64,000 nucleotides of DNA from Nocardia sp. alder85J (GCF_020176955.2 NZ_JAIUCZ020000006.1:186001-250000); one strand, 5' to 3'. Counted from the first letter of the stretch, positions 24,975 to 34,100 are shown. The notes: generated by a model not told the origin, from the letters alone. A program made the numbers and translations.

Positions 24975-27800
24975 CTACGGCGCCAGCCGATCCGCCAGCA
25001 ATCGGGCCAGATGCGTCCCCCGCCGATCGGTGAGATCGGCCAGCTGGGTGCGACAGGAGAACCCGTCGGCGAGGATCGGCGTGTCCGGGCCGGCGGCCGC
25101 GACGGCGGGCAGCAGTTGCGCCCCGGCCACGGCGACCGAGACCTCGTAGTGCCCCTTCTCGACACCGAAATTGCCTGCCAGGCCGCAACATCCGCCGAGC
25201 CGCTGCACCTCGGCCCCGGCCGCGCGCAACAGCTTCTCGTCGGCGTCCCATCCCATGACCGCGTGGTGATGGCAATGTGGTTGCGCCACAATCGAAGTCC
25301 CGGACAGATCGGGCAGCTCCCAGCCACGGGCGGTGAGCAGCTCGGCCAGGGTGCGGGTGGCGGCGGCGACCGGGGCCGCCACCTCGCCGAGCAGTTCCGG
25401 GGCGTCCGATCGCAGGACGCCCGTGCACGACGGCTCCATCCCGACGATCGGCACGCCGGATTCGGCGTACGGCGTGAGGGTGTCGACGGTGCGGCCGAGA
25501 ATCCGGCGCGCGGCGGTGAGCTGGCCGGTGGTGATCCAGGTGAGGGCACAGCACGGCCGCCCCGGCGCCGGTCGCGGGCGATACCCCGCCGCCTCCAGGA
25601 CCCGCACCGTCGCACGGCCGACCTCGGGGTCGAAATGATCGGTGAACGAATCGACGAACAGCAGCACCGGATCACCGGTCGTGGCCCGCTCCCCGGCGGT
25701 GGCCGCGAACCAGGATCGGAACGTCCGCGCGGCGAACGGCGGGATGCCACGGCGGGCATCCACTCCGGCCGCCGCCAGCGCGGCACGGCCCACACCGGGA
25801 ATCCGCAGGGCCGCGTTGACCGTTCGCGGCGCCAGCGCGGCGATCCGGGCCCAGCGCGGCAGCCGGCCCAGCGCGTAGTGCGAGGCCGGGCGCAGGCGGC
25901 CGCGGTAGGTCTGGTGCAGCACTTCGGATTTGTAGGCGGCCATATCCACGCCGGTCGGGCAGTCGGAGCGACATCCCTTGCAGGACAGGCACAGATCCAG
26001 CGCCTCGTGCACCTCCGGCGACCGCCAGCCGCCGGTGACCGCGGTGCCGTTGACCATCTCCTGCAGGATGCGGGCCCGGCCGCGGGTGGAGTCCTGCTCC
26101 TCACCGGTCGCCAGGTAGGAGGGGCACATCACGCCGCCGGTACCGGTGTTGTCGGCGCGGCATTTCCCGACCCCGGTGCAGCGGTGCACCGCCCGGGTGA
26201 AGTCGCCGCCGTCGTCGTGATACCCGAAGGCCAGATCCCGCCGCAACGGCGGCGCGGCGGGCACCCGCAGATCGGCGTCCAGCGGCCGGGGGTCCACCAG
26301 CACCCCCGGATTGAGGACGTTCTCCGGATCGAACACGTGCTTCACGGCCGCGAACAGCCGAATCGCCTCCGGCGAGTACATTTTCGGCAGCAGTTCGCTG
26401 CGGGCCCGCCCGTCGCCGTGCTCACCGGACAGCGATCCGCCGTAACCCGCGACGAGATCCGCTGCGGCGGTGAGGAAATCACGGAAGACCCGGGTACCGT
26501 CCGGCCGATCCAGCGGCAGGTCGAGCCGGATGTGCAGGCAGCCGTCGCCGAAATGCCCGTACGGCAGGCCGGTGACCTCGAAACGACGCATGAGCGCGTC
26601 GAAATCGCGCAGATAGTCGCCCAGCCGGTGCGGCGGCACGGCGGCGTCCTCCCAGCCGGCGTGCGCGGGCAGCCCGGCGGGACTGCGCGCGGACAGGCCC
26701 GCGCCGTCCTCCCGGATCCGCCACAGCCGGGCGGCCTCGGCGGGCGCGCCGACGACCCGGCTGTCCGACGCCCCCGCCGAGACCGCCAACCGGCCCGCCC
26801 GGTCGAGCACCTCGGCGCGCTCGTCCCCGGCGATCTCCACGAACAGCCAGGCCGCACCGGCCGGCAGCGGCGGCACCGCATCCGGCCCGCGACGCTGCCG
26901 CAGCACGTCGACGATGCGCGAGTCGATCCCCTCGCAGGCGACCGGGCCGAAGGCCAGCACCGCGGGCGCGGCATCGCCGGCCGCGGCGATATCGGGATAA
27001 CCCAGCGCCACCAGCACCCGATGCGCCGGATCACCGACCAGCCGTACCGTCGCGCCGGTCACCACCGCCAGCGTCCCCTCGCTGCCGACGAGCAGCCGCG
27101 CGACGTCGAATCCGTGCTCCGGCAACAGATGTTCCAGGGCATAGCCGGACACCTGGCGGCCGAACCGCCCCGATTCGGTGCGGATGGTGGCCAGTCCGCC
27201 GCGCACCACCCCGTGCAGGTCGGCCAGTGGTCCCGGCACCGGTTCGGTGCGCCCGGCGACCAGATGCAGCGGCGCACCGGTGCCGGTCAGCACCCGCAAC
27301 TCCGCGATGTTGTCGGAGGTGCGCCCGTAACCGAGCGCCCGGTTGCCACAGGCGTTGTTGCCGATCATGCCGCCGATCGTGCAGCGGGTGTACGAGGACG
27401 GATCCGGGCCGAACCGCAGCCCGTGCGGCGCCGCGGCCCGTTGCAGGACCGCCTGCACCACACCGGGTTCCACCTCGGCGGTGCGCGCCTGCGGGTCGAG
27501 GGACAGCACCCGGTTCAGATGGCGGCCGAAATCCACCACCACCCCCGCGCCCACGGCATTGCCCGCGATCGAGGTGCCGCCGCCGCGCGCGGTCAGCGGC
27601 ACTCCCTCGGCCCGGCACACCGCGAGGGTCGCCGCCACCTCGTCGGCATGCCGGGGCCGCACCACCACCTGCGGCAGCACCCGGTACAGGGAGGCGTCCG
27701 AGGAGTAGGCGGCCCGGGTCGTGCCGTCGGCGAGCACCTCTCCCACCCCGGCACGGCGCAACCGGTCGGCCAGCGCGGCAACATCGATCATTCGTAGCAT
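24975..27800 (-). CDS. FAD-binding and Fe-S dehydrogenase fusion (GlcD-GlcF / D-lactate dehydrogenase type)
   Basis: 941 residues. The N-terminal half is a PCMH-type FAD domain (VVVRPRHADEVAATLAVC, TARGGGTSIAGNAVG, IGGMIGNNACG) with the FAD-oxidase C-domain around GHFGDGCLHIRLDL and SGEHGDGRAR. The second half carries ferredoxin-like cysteines (CTGVGKCRADNTG, CLSCKGCRSDCPTGVD) and GlcF-like CCG motifs (PCCALTW, LGGCCGLAGNFG). Fusions of this type oxidise D-2-hydroxyacids such as D-lactate and feed quinones. GAGG lies six bases before ATG 27800. The start codon itself overlaps a palindromic operator shared with the divergent GntR gene, so repression by that regulator is likely. Confidence 0.88.
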   Translation of the reverse strand: MLRMIDVAALADRLRRAGVGEVLADGTTRAAYSSDASLYRVLPQVVVRPRHADEVAATLAVCRAEGVPLTARGGGTSIAGNAVGAGVVVDFGRHLNRVLSLDPQARTAEVEPGVVQAVLQRAAAPHGLRFGPDPSSYTRCTIGGMIGNNACGNRALGYGRTSDNIAELRVLTGTGAPLHLVAGRTEPVPGPLADLHGVVRGGLATIRTESGRFGRQVSGYALEHLLPEHGFDVARLLVGSEGTLAVVTGATVRLVGDPAHRVLVALGYPDIAAAGDAAPAVLAFGPVACEGIDSRIVDVLRQRRGPDAVPPLPAGAAWLFVEIAGDERAEVLDRAGRLAVSAGASDSRVVGAPAEAARLWRIREDGAGLSARSPAGLPAHAGWEDAAVPPHRLGDYLRDFDALMRRFEVTGLPYGHFGDGCLHIRLDLPLDRPDGTRVFRDFLTAAADLVAGYGGSLSGEHGDGRARSELLPKMYSPEAIRLFAAVKHVFDPENVLNPGVLVDPRPLDADLRVPAAPPLRRDLAFGYHDDGGDFTRAVHRCTGVGKCRADNTGTGGVMCPSYLATGEEQDSTRGRARILQEMVNGTAVTGGWRSPEVHEALDLCLSCKGCRSDCPTGVDMAAYKSEVLHQTYRGRLRPASHYALGRLPRWARIAALAPRTVNAALRIPGVGRAALAAAGVDARRGIPPFAARTFRSWFAATAGERATTGDPVLLFVDSFTDHFDPEVGRATVRVLEAAGYRPRPAPGRPCCALTWITTGQLTAARRILGRTVDTLTPYAESGVPIVGMEPSCTGVLRSDAPELLGEVAAPVAAATRTLAELLTARGWELPDLSGTSIVAQPHCHHHAVMGWDADEKLLRAAGAEVQRLGGCCGLAGNFGVEKGHYEVSVAVAGAQLLPAVAAAGPDTPILADGFSCRTQLADLTDRRGTHLARLLADRLAP

Positions 27801-27822
27801 GCTACACCTCGTAGCATGCTAC
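27794..27822. promoter_or_regulatory. Two identical palindromes GTAGCATGCTAC in the divergent GntR/dehydrogenase gap
   Basis: Perfect 12-bp palindromes at 27794-27805 and 27811-27822, centres 17 bp apart. The first covers the dehydrogenase start codon and the second covers the likely -10 (TACGAT at 27820-27825) of a leaderless GntR transcript. Paired palindromes of this size between a FCD-type GntR gene and its divergent target are the usual arrangement of its own operator. Confidence 0.75.
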
Positions 27823-27832
27823 GATCACCGGC

Positions 27833-28558
27833 GTGGCAGACGGCGAGCTCGACCTGGGCCCGCTTCCACCCGCCGGCGGACGGCGGATGGAGCAGGCGAT
27901 CGCCGCCGTGCGCGCGGCCATCGATGCCGGCCGGATGCGGCCCGGCGTCAAGTACTCCGCGTATCAGCTCGCCGACACCCTGGGCATGTCCCGCACCCCC
28001 GTTCGCGATGCGCTGCTCCGGCTCGAGGAGGTCGGCGTGATCAAATTCGAAGCGCGCCAAGGCTTCCGCATCCTGCTCCCGCAACCGCACGAGATCGCGG
28101 AGATCTTCGCCGTCCGGCTGGCCCTGGAGGTGCCCGCCGCCCGCAGGGCCGCCGCCACCCCCGGCCCGGCCCTGCTCCACTCCCTCGCCGACCAGCGCGC
28201 CCGGATGCGCGACGCCGTGGCCGCGGCCGACGAATCCACCTTCGCCCGCACCGATTTCGGCCTGCACGACCTGATCCTGGCGGCCGCCGGCAATGCCCGC
28301 TCCCGCGCGATCGTCGCCACCCTGCGCGAAACCACCCGCCTGCTCGGCGCCTCCACCGCCGACCACACCCGCACCCTCGCCGATATCGATGCCGAGCACA
28401 CCCCGATCGTCACCGCCATCACCGCCGGCGACCCCGACGCCGCCGCCGCGACGATGCGCGCGCACCTCCTCGCCACCGGCCGGCTGCTGGTGCGGCAGGC
28501 CGCCCGCACCCACCCCGGCGTCGATCCGGACCACATCTGGTCCACCCTGATCGAATAG
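27833..28558 (+). CDS. GntR-family regulator, FadR/FCD subfamily
   Basis: 241 residues. The winged helix (SAYQLADTLGMSRTPVRDALLRLEEVGVI, spanning residues ~45-75) is followed by an all-helical FCD ligand domain with the metal-ligand pattern D..H (FGLHDLI) and later HTPIVTAI and RAHL. GTG 27833 has no ribosome site and sits seven bases after a TACGAT hexamer, fitting leaderless initiation. Only 32 bases separate its start codon from that of the divergent dehydrogenase, which is therefore its likely target; a hydroxyacid is the likely ligand (inference). Confidence 0.9.
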   Translation: MADGELDLGPLPPAGGRRMEQAIAAVRAAIDAGRMRPGVKYSAYQLADTLGMSRTPVRDALLRLEEVGVIKFEARQGFRILLPQPHEIAEIFAVRLALEVPAARRAAATPGPALLHSLADQRARMRDAVAAADESTFARTDFGLHDLILAAAGNARSRAIVATLRETTRLLGASTADHTRTLADIDAEHTPIVTAITAGDPDAAAATMRAHLLATGRLLVRQAARTHPGVDPDHIWSTLIE

Positions 28559-28659
28559 AACTACGAATGTTTCAGAAATATATTCGGCCATTTCCGGCAG
28601 GTTGCCGATAAAGGGAATTGGGCACGGCAATTCGAGCAAGCCGACCGCCCTGGCTCTTG

Positions 28660-28688
28660 TTGACAATGCGGTCCACCGCACCTAGATT
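28660..28688 (+). promoter_or_regulatory. Near-consensus sigma-A promoter for the ABC importer operon
   Basis: TTGACA at 28660-28665 and TAGATT at 28683-28688 are separated by exactly 17 bases, 42 bases upstream of the lipoprotein ATG. The perfect -35 is unusual in such GC-rich DNA. Confidence 0.75.
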
Positions 28689-28730
28689 GACGCCTTAACC
28701 TACTGACGGTCGAGTACCGGGGGACTGCGA

Positions 28731-30038
28731 ATGTCGGCATCCGGCCTGCCACGCAGAGCCGTGCTGCGCGCGGCGGGATCGGTCGCGGTGGCCTCGGCCG
28801 CCGCCTGTACCGGATTCTCCACCACTGGTAGCGGGTCGATGATCTTTCTTTCCACCCAATTCCGGCCCACCGACGAAGTCGGCCATTTCCGGTCGCTGCT
28901 GGCGCGCACGGCCCCCGGGGTCGGATATGTGACGATCGAGGAGAGTCCGTTCGCCACCCGGATCCGCAGTCAGGTGTCGGCGGGAGCCACCAGGATCGGC
29001 ATGGTGGGCGGGCTGCACGGGGATCTCGCCCCGCTGGCGCCGGACTACCTCCAGGACCTGACCGGGCTGATCGCCGATCTGGGGCCGCGGGGATGGTCGC
29101 CGGACCATCTGAAACTGGCCCGGGTGGGCACCGATCGCACCTGGTACATCCCGTGGGCGACAGCGACCTACGTGCTCGCGGCGCATGCGGACGCGCTCGC
29201 GCACCTGCCGCCGGGGACCGATGCGAACGCGCTCACCTACGACCGGTTCCTGGACTGGGCGATCGCGGCGCGGCGGGCCAACGGGAACCGGCCGATGCTC
29301 GGACTGCCCGCAGGCCCGAAAGGGTTGCTGCACAGGTTCACTCAGGGCTATCTGCTGCCGTCGTTCACCGCCGGGCAGATCACCACGTTCCGGTCGGCGG
29401 AGGCGGTCACCGCGTGGCAGTACTTCCGCGAGTTGTGGGCCAACTGCGCACCGGCGAGCACCACCTACGACTTCATGCAGGAACCGCTGGCGTCCGGGGA
29501 GGTGCGGATGGCGTGGGATCACGTGGTGCGACTGGCCCAGGCGCCCGATCGGGATCCGAACAACTGGCACATGTTTCCCGCGCCGCGCGGGCCGAAGGGG
29601 CTGGGGTACATGACGGTGCTGCTCGGGCTGGCGATCCCGAAGCACGGGCCGGATCCCGAACTGGCGCAACGCACCATCTCCGCGTTCAGCCAGCCCGCCA
29701 CCCAGCTCGACCTGCTGCGGTCGAACGGATTCTTCCCGGCGGTGAGCACCGCGATCCCGGACGATCTGCCACCGGCGGTGCGGCTGGAGGCCGACGCGGT
29801 CCGGCGGCAGCAGGCCGCGCCCGGCACTCTGATATCGCTGCCGCCGGTGGGGCTCGGGCAGCGCGAAGGTGAGGTGAGCAAGGTCTTCCAGGACACCTTC
29901 CGCGCGATCGTGCTGGGCGGGGCCGATATTCGCGGCACACTCGACCAACAGGCCAAGATCCTCCAGGGCATCCTCGACGATCTGAAGGTGCCGTGCTGGG
30001 CCCCCGATCCGCCCGCCGCGCGCTGCCGGGTGGTGTGA
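28731..30038 (+). CDS. Tat-exported extracellular solute-binding lipoprotein
   Basis: 435 residues. The N-terminus LPRRAVLRAAGSVAVASAAAC combines an RR motif near the start with a hydrophobic core and a lipobox-like SAAAC, consistent with a Tat-exported lipoprotein. The mature part resembles family 1 solute-binding proteins (sugar or polyamine type): FLSTQFRPTDEVGHFRSLL, DLTGLIADLG, MAWDHVVRLAQ and FSQPATQLDLL. The gene is first in an operon with two permeases and a MalK-like ATPase. The substrate is not evident; the downstream monooxygenase, thioesterase and DUF427 genes do not look like sugar metabolism. Confidence 0.82.
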   Translation: MSASGLPRRAVLRAAGSVAVASAAACTGFSTTGSGSMIFLSTQFRPTDEVGHFRSLLARTAPGVGYVTIEESPFATRIRSQVSAGATRIGMVGGLHGDLAPLAPDYLQDLTGLIADLGPRGWSPDHLKLARVGTDRTWYIPWATATYVLAAHADALAHLPPGTDANALTYDRFLDWAIAARRANGNRPMLGLPAGPKGLLHRFTQGYLLPSFTAGQITTFRSAEAVTAWQYFRELWANCAPASTTYDFMQEPLASGEVRMAWDHVVRLAQAPDRDPNNWHMFPAPRGPKGLGYMTVLLGLAIPKHGPDPELAQRTISAFSQPATQLDLLRSNGFFPAVSTAIPDDLPPAVRLEADAVRRQQAAPGTLISLPPVGLGQREGEVSKVFQDTFRAIVLGGADIRGTLDQQAKILQGILDDLKVPCWAPDPPAARCRVV

Positions 30039-30041
30039 GCC

Positions 30042-30887
30042 GTGCCCCTTCGCTCCCGGACCCCGTGGATCCTGCTGCTGCCCTCGATCGTGCTGCTGCT
30101 GGCGCTGTTCGGCTGGCCACTGGTGCAGGCGGTGGCGCAGGCGTTCGGCAATGGCCACGGCTTCACCCTCGGCAATTTCTCGCGACTGTTCCACGATCCG
30201 TATTTCCTGCCCGCACTGCGCAATACGATCCTGCTGATCGTGATCGTGGTGCCGATCCAGCTGGTGCTGGCCATCGCCATGACGCTGCTGGTGCAGGCGC
30301 GGCCGCGGTTCATCGCCGGGCATTTCTATCTCTGGTGCCTGCCGCTGGCGATCTCGGAACTGGCGGCGGGACTGGTGTGGCTGTCGATCTTCGGCAACCG
30401 CGGCTACCTGAACTCGCTGCTGGTGCGCCTGGGTCTCAGCCACGACGGGGTGCAGTGGCTGGGCTACCAGCACACCTGGACCATGCTGCTGGCGGTGGTG
30501 ATCGCCGAGGTCTGGCGCGCCACCTCGCTGGTGTTCGTCATCGTGGTGGCCGGGGTGCAACTGATCCCGCGCGACTACGACGAGGCGGCACAGGTTTTCG
30601 GCGCCACCCTGTGGCAGCGGTTGCGGCACGTCACGCTGCCGCTGCTGGCGCCGAGTCTGCAAGTGGCGCTGATCCTGCGCACGATTCTGGCGTTGCAGGC
30701 GTTCGCCGTCGCCCAGGCCCTGACCGGACGCGATTTCCCGCTGCTGGTCGGCGAGACCTACCAGTGGTACGCGAACCTCCAGAATCCGGCGGTCGCCAGT
30801 GCGGTGTCGCTGGTGGTGCTGGCGCTGTCGCTGTTCACCGCGGCGCTGTACCTGCGCACCATCCGGTCCCCGGAGGAGGCGCGATGA
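30042..30887 (+). CDS. ABC transporter permease, UgpA/MalF type
   Basis: 281 residues with six predicted membrane helices, from PWILLLPSIVLLLALFGWPLV to the C-terminal SLVVLALSLFTAALYL. The EAA loop is DEAAQVFGATLWQRLRHVTL near residue 180. GTG 30042 follows the lipoprotein stop by three bases and the stop overlaps the next permease (ATGA). Confidence 0.88.
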   Translation: MPLRSRTPWILLLPSIVLLLALFGWPLVQAVAQAFGNGHGFTLGNFSRLFHDPYFLPALRNTILLIVIVVPIQLVLAIAMTLLVQARPRFIAGHFYLWCLPLAISELAAGLVWLSIFGNRGYLNSLLVRLGLSHDGVQWLGYQHTWTMLLAVVIAEVWRATSLVFVIVVAGVQLIPRDYDEAAQVFGATLWQRLRHVTLPLLAPSLQVALILRTILALQAFAVAQALTGRDFPLLVGETYQWYANLQNPAVASAVSLVVLALSLFTAALYLRTIRSPEEAR

Positions 30888-31729
30888 CCGCCCTGCCACC
30901 GATCGACCGCGGCCCGCTGCGCCGCCGCCGGTGGCGTGCGGCCGGGGTGCAGTTCGCCTGTGTCGCACTGTCACTGTTCATGGCGGTGCCGATCCTGCTG
31001 ATCGCACTCGCGGCGGTGTCCTCGCGCGACAGCATCGACGCCTTCCCGAAAACTCTCATCCCCCGGCAGTTCTCGGCCGACACCCTGTCGTCGTTCTTCC
31101 ACGCCACCGGAACCTTTCCGGCCCTGGGCAATTCGGTGCTGGTGGGGCTGTACACCGTGTTCTGGTCGCTGGTCGTCGGCGCCCCGGCCGGATATGCGCT
31201 GGCCCGCTACGCCTTCCGCGGCAAGGACGCCTACCGGCTGTTCGTGCTGCTGGTGCGGGCGCTGCCGATCGTGGTGCTGTCGGTGCCGCTGGCCACCATG
31301 TTCCTGCACCTGCACATCGACGACACGGTGCTGGCGGTCACCCTGGTGCACACCGTGCTGGCCCTGCCCACCACCGTGCTGATCACCGCGGGCATCTTCG
31401 TCGCGGTGCCCGCGGATCTGGAGGAGGCCGCGCGGGTGTTCGGCTGCTCCCGGCGGCAGGCGGCGTGGAAGGTGGTGGTGCCGTTGGCATCGCCGGGTCT
31501 GGCGGCCTCGGCGATCTTCACCTTCGTGCTGTCCTGGAACGAGATCCTCGGCGCCACCCTGGTGACCCTGGGCCACCGCACCCTGCCCGCGCAGGTGCTC
31601 ACCGCGCTGGGCGAGGCGTCCACGCCGTATCGGTTCGCGGGCGGGTTCGCGCTGATCGTCCCGGCGCTGGTGTTCATCCTCGTGATGCGGCGCTATCTGG
31701 TGAACATGTGGGGTACCACGCTGCGATGA
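30884..31729 (+). CDS. ABC transporter permease, UgpE/MalG type
   Basis: 281 residues, six membrane helices. The EAA loop EEAARVFGCSRRQAAWKVVV lies near residue 180 and the N-terminus is strongly basic (RRRRWRAAG). ATG overlaps the previous stop; the ATPase follows after 10 bases. It forms the heterodimeric channel with the upstream permease. Confidence 0.88.
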   Translation: MTALPPIDRGPLRRRRWRAAGVQFACVALSLFMAVPILLIALAAVSSRDSIDAFPKTLIPRQFSADTLSSFFHATGTFPALGNSVLVGLYTVFWSLVVGAPAGYALARYAFRGKDAYRLFVLLVRALPIVVLSVPLATMFLHLHIDDTVLAVTLVHTVLALPTTVLITAGIFVAVPADLEEAARVFGCSRRQAAWKVVVPLASPGLAASAIFTFVLSWNEILGATLVTLGHRTLPAQVLTALGEASTPYRFAGGFALIVPALVFILVMRRYLVNMWGTTLR

Positions 31730-31739
31730 GGGGTGTGCG

Positions 31740-32828
31740 ATGGCCGAGTTGATCCTGCACGAGCTGGTCAAGACCTATCCGGGCGGCGCCGCCCGGGCCA
31801 CCGACGCGGTCTCGCTGGAGGTCGCCGACGGCGAGTTCATGGTGCTGCTCGGCCCGTCCGGCTGCGGCAAGACCACGCTGCTGCGGATGATCGCGGGCCT
31901 GGAGGTGCCCGACAGTGGGCAGATCGTGATCGGCGGCCGCGACGTCACCTATCTGGAACCGCGGCGGCGCAACCTGTCCATGGTGTTCCAGTCGTACGCG
32001 GTGTTCCCGAACAAGAAGGTGGCCGCCAACATCGGGTTCGGCCTGCAGGTGCGCGGCGTCCCGGCCGAGGAGGTGCGCCGGAAGGTGGCGTGGGCGGCCG
32101 ATCTGCTGCAACTCACCCCGTATCTGGATCGCTACCCCGCGAAACTGTCCGGCGGGCAACGACAACGGGTCGCCGTCGCGCGCGCCATCGTCACCGACGC
32201 CGACCTGCTGCTGATGGACGAACCGCTGTCGAATCTGGATGCGTTGCTGCGCTTGTCCTTTCGCGCGGAGCTCAAGAAGCTGGTGGGCGAGTTGGGCATC
32301 ACCACCGTCTACGTCACCCACGATCAGGTGGAGGCGCTGTCGCTGGGGCACCGGATCTCGGTCATGCGCGAGGGCACGATCGCGCAGACCGGGGGCCCGG
32401 CCGACGTCTACGACCGGCCGGCCACCGAGTTCGTCGGCGGCTTCCTCGGCAGTCCGCCGATGAACTTCTTGACCGGCACCGTCGCCCCGGCCGAATACGG
32501 GCCGCGGCTCGACCTCGGCGGCCAGTCGCTGCCGCTGCCGGAGGAGCTGGCCGCGTTCGAGGGCAGGCAGTTGCGGCTGGGCATCCGGCCGGAGGCCCTG
32601 GAGGTGATCGAGGAGAGCACCGATCCGATGCTGCGCGCCGGGCTCCAGGTGATCGAGCCGCTCGGCGCGTCGACGCTGCTCACCACGGAGGTCGCGGGCC
32701 AGGTGGTGAAGGTACAGACCGCGGCGGGCTTCCGCGCCGACCCGGGCGACCCGCTCACGCTGCGGGTTCCCGCGCGGTCGTGCCGCTGGTACGACCCGGA
32801 GTCGGGTGCGCTGTTGCAGACTGCATGA
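31740..32828 (+). CDS. ABC transporter ATP-binding protein, MalK/UgpC/PotA type
   Basis: 362 residues. Walker A GPSGCGKTT, Q-loop FQSYAVFPN, signature LSGGQRQRVAVARAI, Walker B LLLMDEPLSNLDA and H-loop YVTHDQVEAL are intact. The C-terminal ~120 residues form the TOBE/MOP-type regulatory domain (LRLGIRPEALEVI). ATG 31740 follows GAGGGG. It completes a four-gene importer; 57 bases separate it from the ABM gene. Confidence 0.92.
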   Translation: MAELILHELVKTYPGGAARATDAVSLEVADGEFMVLLGPSGCGKTTLLRMIAGLEVPDSGQIVIGGRDVTYLEPRRRNLSMVFQSYAVFPNKKVAANIGFGLQVRGVPAEEVRRKVAWAADLLQLTPYLDRYPAKLSGGQRQRVAVARAIVTDADLLLMDEPLSNLDALLRLSFRAELKKLVGELGITTVYVTHDQVEALSLGHRISVMREGTIAQTGGPADVYDRPATEFVGGFLGSPPMNFLTGTVAPAEYGPRLDLGGQSLPLPEELAAFEGRQLRLGIRPEALEVIEESTDPMLRAGLQVIEPLGASTLLTTEVAGQVVKVQTAAGFRADPGDPLTLRVPARSCRWYDPESGALLQTA

Positions 32829-32845
32829 TCAATGCGTCACATTGT

Positions 32846-32860
32846 GAGAATCTTATTCTC
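32846..32860. promoter_or_regulatory. Palindrome GAGAATCTTATTCTC before the ABM-thioesterase-DUF427 genes
   Basis: GAGAAT and ATTCTC flank CTT, a perfect 6-3-6 inverted repeat 26 bases upstream of the ABM start, in an AT-rich patch that stands out from the flanking DNA. It fits a TetR- or MarR-type operator and suggests that the three small genes are controlled separately from the importer. The regulator is unknown. Confidence 0.55.
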
Positions 32861-32885
32861 GTAGGAATAGAGTAAGGATCTCAGA

Positions 32886-33188
32886 ATGCCCGACACCCCG
32901 ATCGTCGCCATCGTCCAGCTGCGGATCAGGCCCGGCCAGGTCGCCGCCGCCCGGGAGACCCTCGCGAAGTCCATCCCGGACACCCGCGCCTTCCCCGGCT
33001 GCCTGAACGTCACGCTGCTGGCCGACAACGCCGACGAACAGCGCATCACCCTCGTCGAGGAGTGGGCCAGCCTCGAGCACGACCGGGCCTACCGCAAGTG
33101 GCGGGCCGGTGCGGGCGCGGTGCCCGGCATGGCGGACCTGTTCGAGGGCATCCCGCAGTTCAGTCAGCACACCCGCATCGGCGAGTAG
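32886..33188 (+). CDS. Antibiotic biosynthesis monooxygenase (ABM) domain protein
   Basis: 100 residues, a single ABM ferredoxin-like barrel. IVAIVQLRIRPGQVAAARE at the N-terminus, FPGCLNVTLLAD and ITLVEEWASLEHDRAYRKW match the family, which includes quinone-forming monooxygenases and heme-degrading enzymes. AAGGA lies seven bases before ATG. Heme-degrader residues are not evident, so a small-molecule monooxygenase is more likely. It precedes the thioesterase by 12 bases. Confidence 0.82.
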   Translation: MPDTPIVAIVQLRIRPGQVAAARETLAKSIPDTRAFPGCLNVTLLADNADEQRITLVEEWASLEHDRAYRKWRAGAGAVPGMADLFEGIPQFSQHTRIGE

Positions 33189-33200
33189 CGGGGGCCTGCG

Positions 33201-34085
33201 ATGGAACAGACACAGACCCGCCCCTGGACCCAGGACGAACTGCTGCGGCTGCTGGACGTGCAGCCCGACGGTGACGGCGCCTGGCTGGCGCCCGCCCACG
33301 GCCCCACGGCCCGCGACGTGGTGGAGGCCGGGCAGATGCTCGGCGCGACCGTGGTGGCGGCCGCGAAGCAGATCCCGCACCAGCGGGTGGTCTCGGCCTC
33401 GATGATCTTCTCCCGGGCCGCCGCGCACTCGCTGCCGTTGACCGTGCACCTGGACCCGGTACGCACCGGCCGCACCTTCAGCACCGTCGAAGCGCAAGTG
33501 CGGCAACAGGATACCCAGCGCTGCTCGGGCGTGGTGCTGCTCGACGCCGACGCCGGCGACCTGATCCGGGGCTCGATCGCGATGCCGGATGTCGACACCC
33601 CGGACCGGCTGCGCTCGCATTCCGTCCCCGGCGCGGTGGTGGAGGGCCGCGACATCCGGGTCGTCGACGACGCCTACGACCACGACCCGGACCGGGTCGG
33701 ACCACCGGAGTTGTTCGTGTGGACCAAGTTCCGCGACGCCCCCGCGCACGAGTACCTGCACCAGGCGCTGCTGACCCAGTCGACCACGCACTGGACCGTC
33801 GCCGCGGCGATGCGACCGCACACCGGCATCGGCGAGTCGATGGCACATCGGAGCATCTCCACCGGAATCACCATGACCACCGTGACGTTCCACGATACGG
33901 CGGATGTCTCGCAGTGGCTGCTGTATGTCACCCGGGCCACCTACGCCGGCCGTGGCCAGGCCCAGAGCGACGGCCACGTGTTCGGCGAGGACGGCCGGTT
34001 GGTGGCCTCGTACAGCGTGCACGCCATGATCCGGGGCCTGCTCGAACGCAACGGCGCCACCTCCGGTGGCGACACCCTGCTCTGA
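33201..34085 (+). CDS. Acyl-CoA thioesterase II (TesB)-like double-hotdog protein
   Basis: 294 residues with two hotdog halves: the first around AGQMLGATVVAAAKQIPHQRVVSASMIFSRA, in two adjoining segments, and the second around TVTFHDTADVSQWLLYVTRATYAGRGQAQSDGHVF, also adjoining segments. TesB releases free acids from acyl-CoA. The catalytic Asp-Thr-Gln triad was not confirmed. It is co-directional with the ABM gene upstream and the DUF427 gene downstream, so all three likely act on one acyl substrate. Confidence 0.78.
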   Translation: MEQTQTRPWTQDELLRLLDVQPDGDGAWLAPAHGPTARDVVEAGQMLGATVVAAAKQIPHQRVVSASMIFSRAAAHSLPLTVHLDPVRTGRTFSTVEAQVRQQDTQRCSGVVLLDADAGDLIRGSIAMPDVDTPDRLRSHSVPGAVVEGRDIRVVDDAYDHDPDRVGPPELFVWTKFRDAPAHEYLHQALLTQSTTHWTVAAAMRPHTGIGESMAHRSISTGITMTTVTFHDTADVSQWLLYVTRATYAGRGQAQSDGHVFGEDGRLVASYSVHAMIRGLLERNGATSGGDTLL

Positions 34086-34100
34086 CCACAGGAGGCAAGC

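Noticed and set aside
24738..27797. A 1019-codon plus-strand frame opposite the FAD/Fe-S dehydrogenase
   Set aside because: Shadow of a gene with complete FAD and iron-sulfur motifs on the other strand; the shadow has none.
28695..30974. A 759-codon minus-strand frame opposite the importer genes
   Set aside because: Runs through three genes with clear domains; Gln/His/Arg-rich translation typical of antisense shadow.
32846..32860. Fur or Zur box at the AT-rich palindrome
   Set aside because: The half-site spacing is 6-3-6 rather than the 7-1-7 of Fur-type boxes, and neighbouring genes are not metal related.
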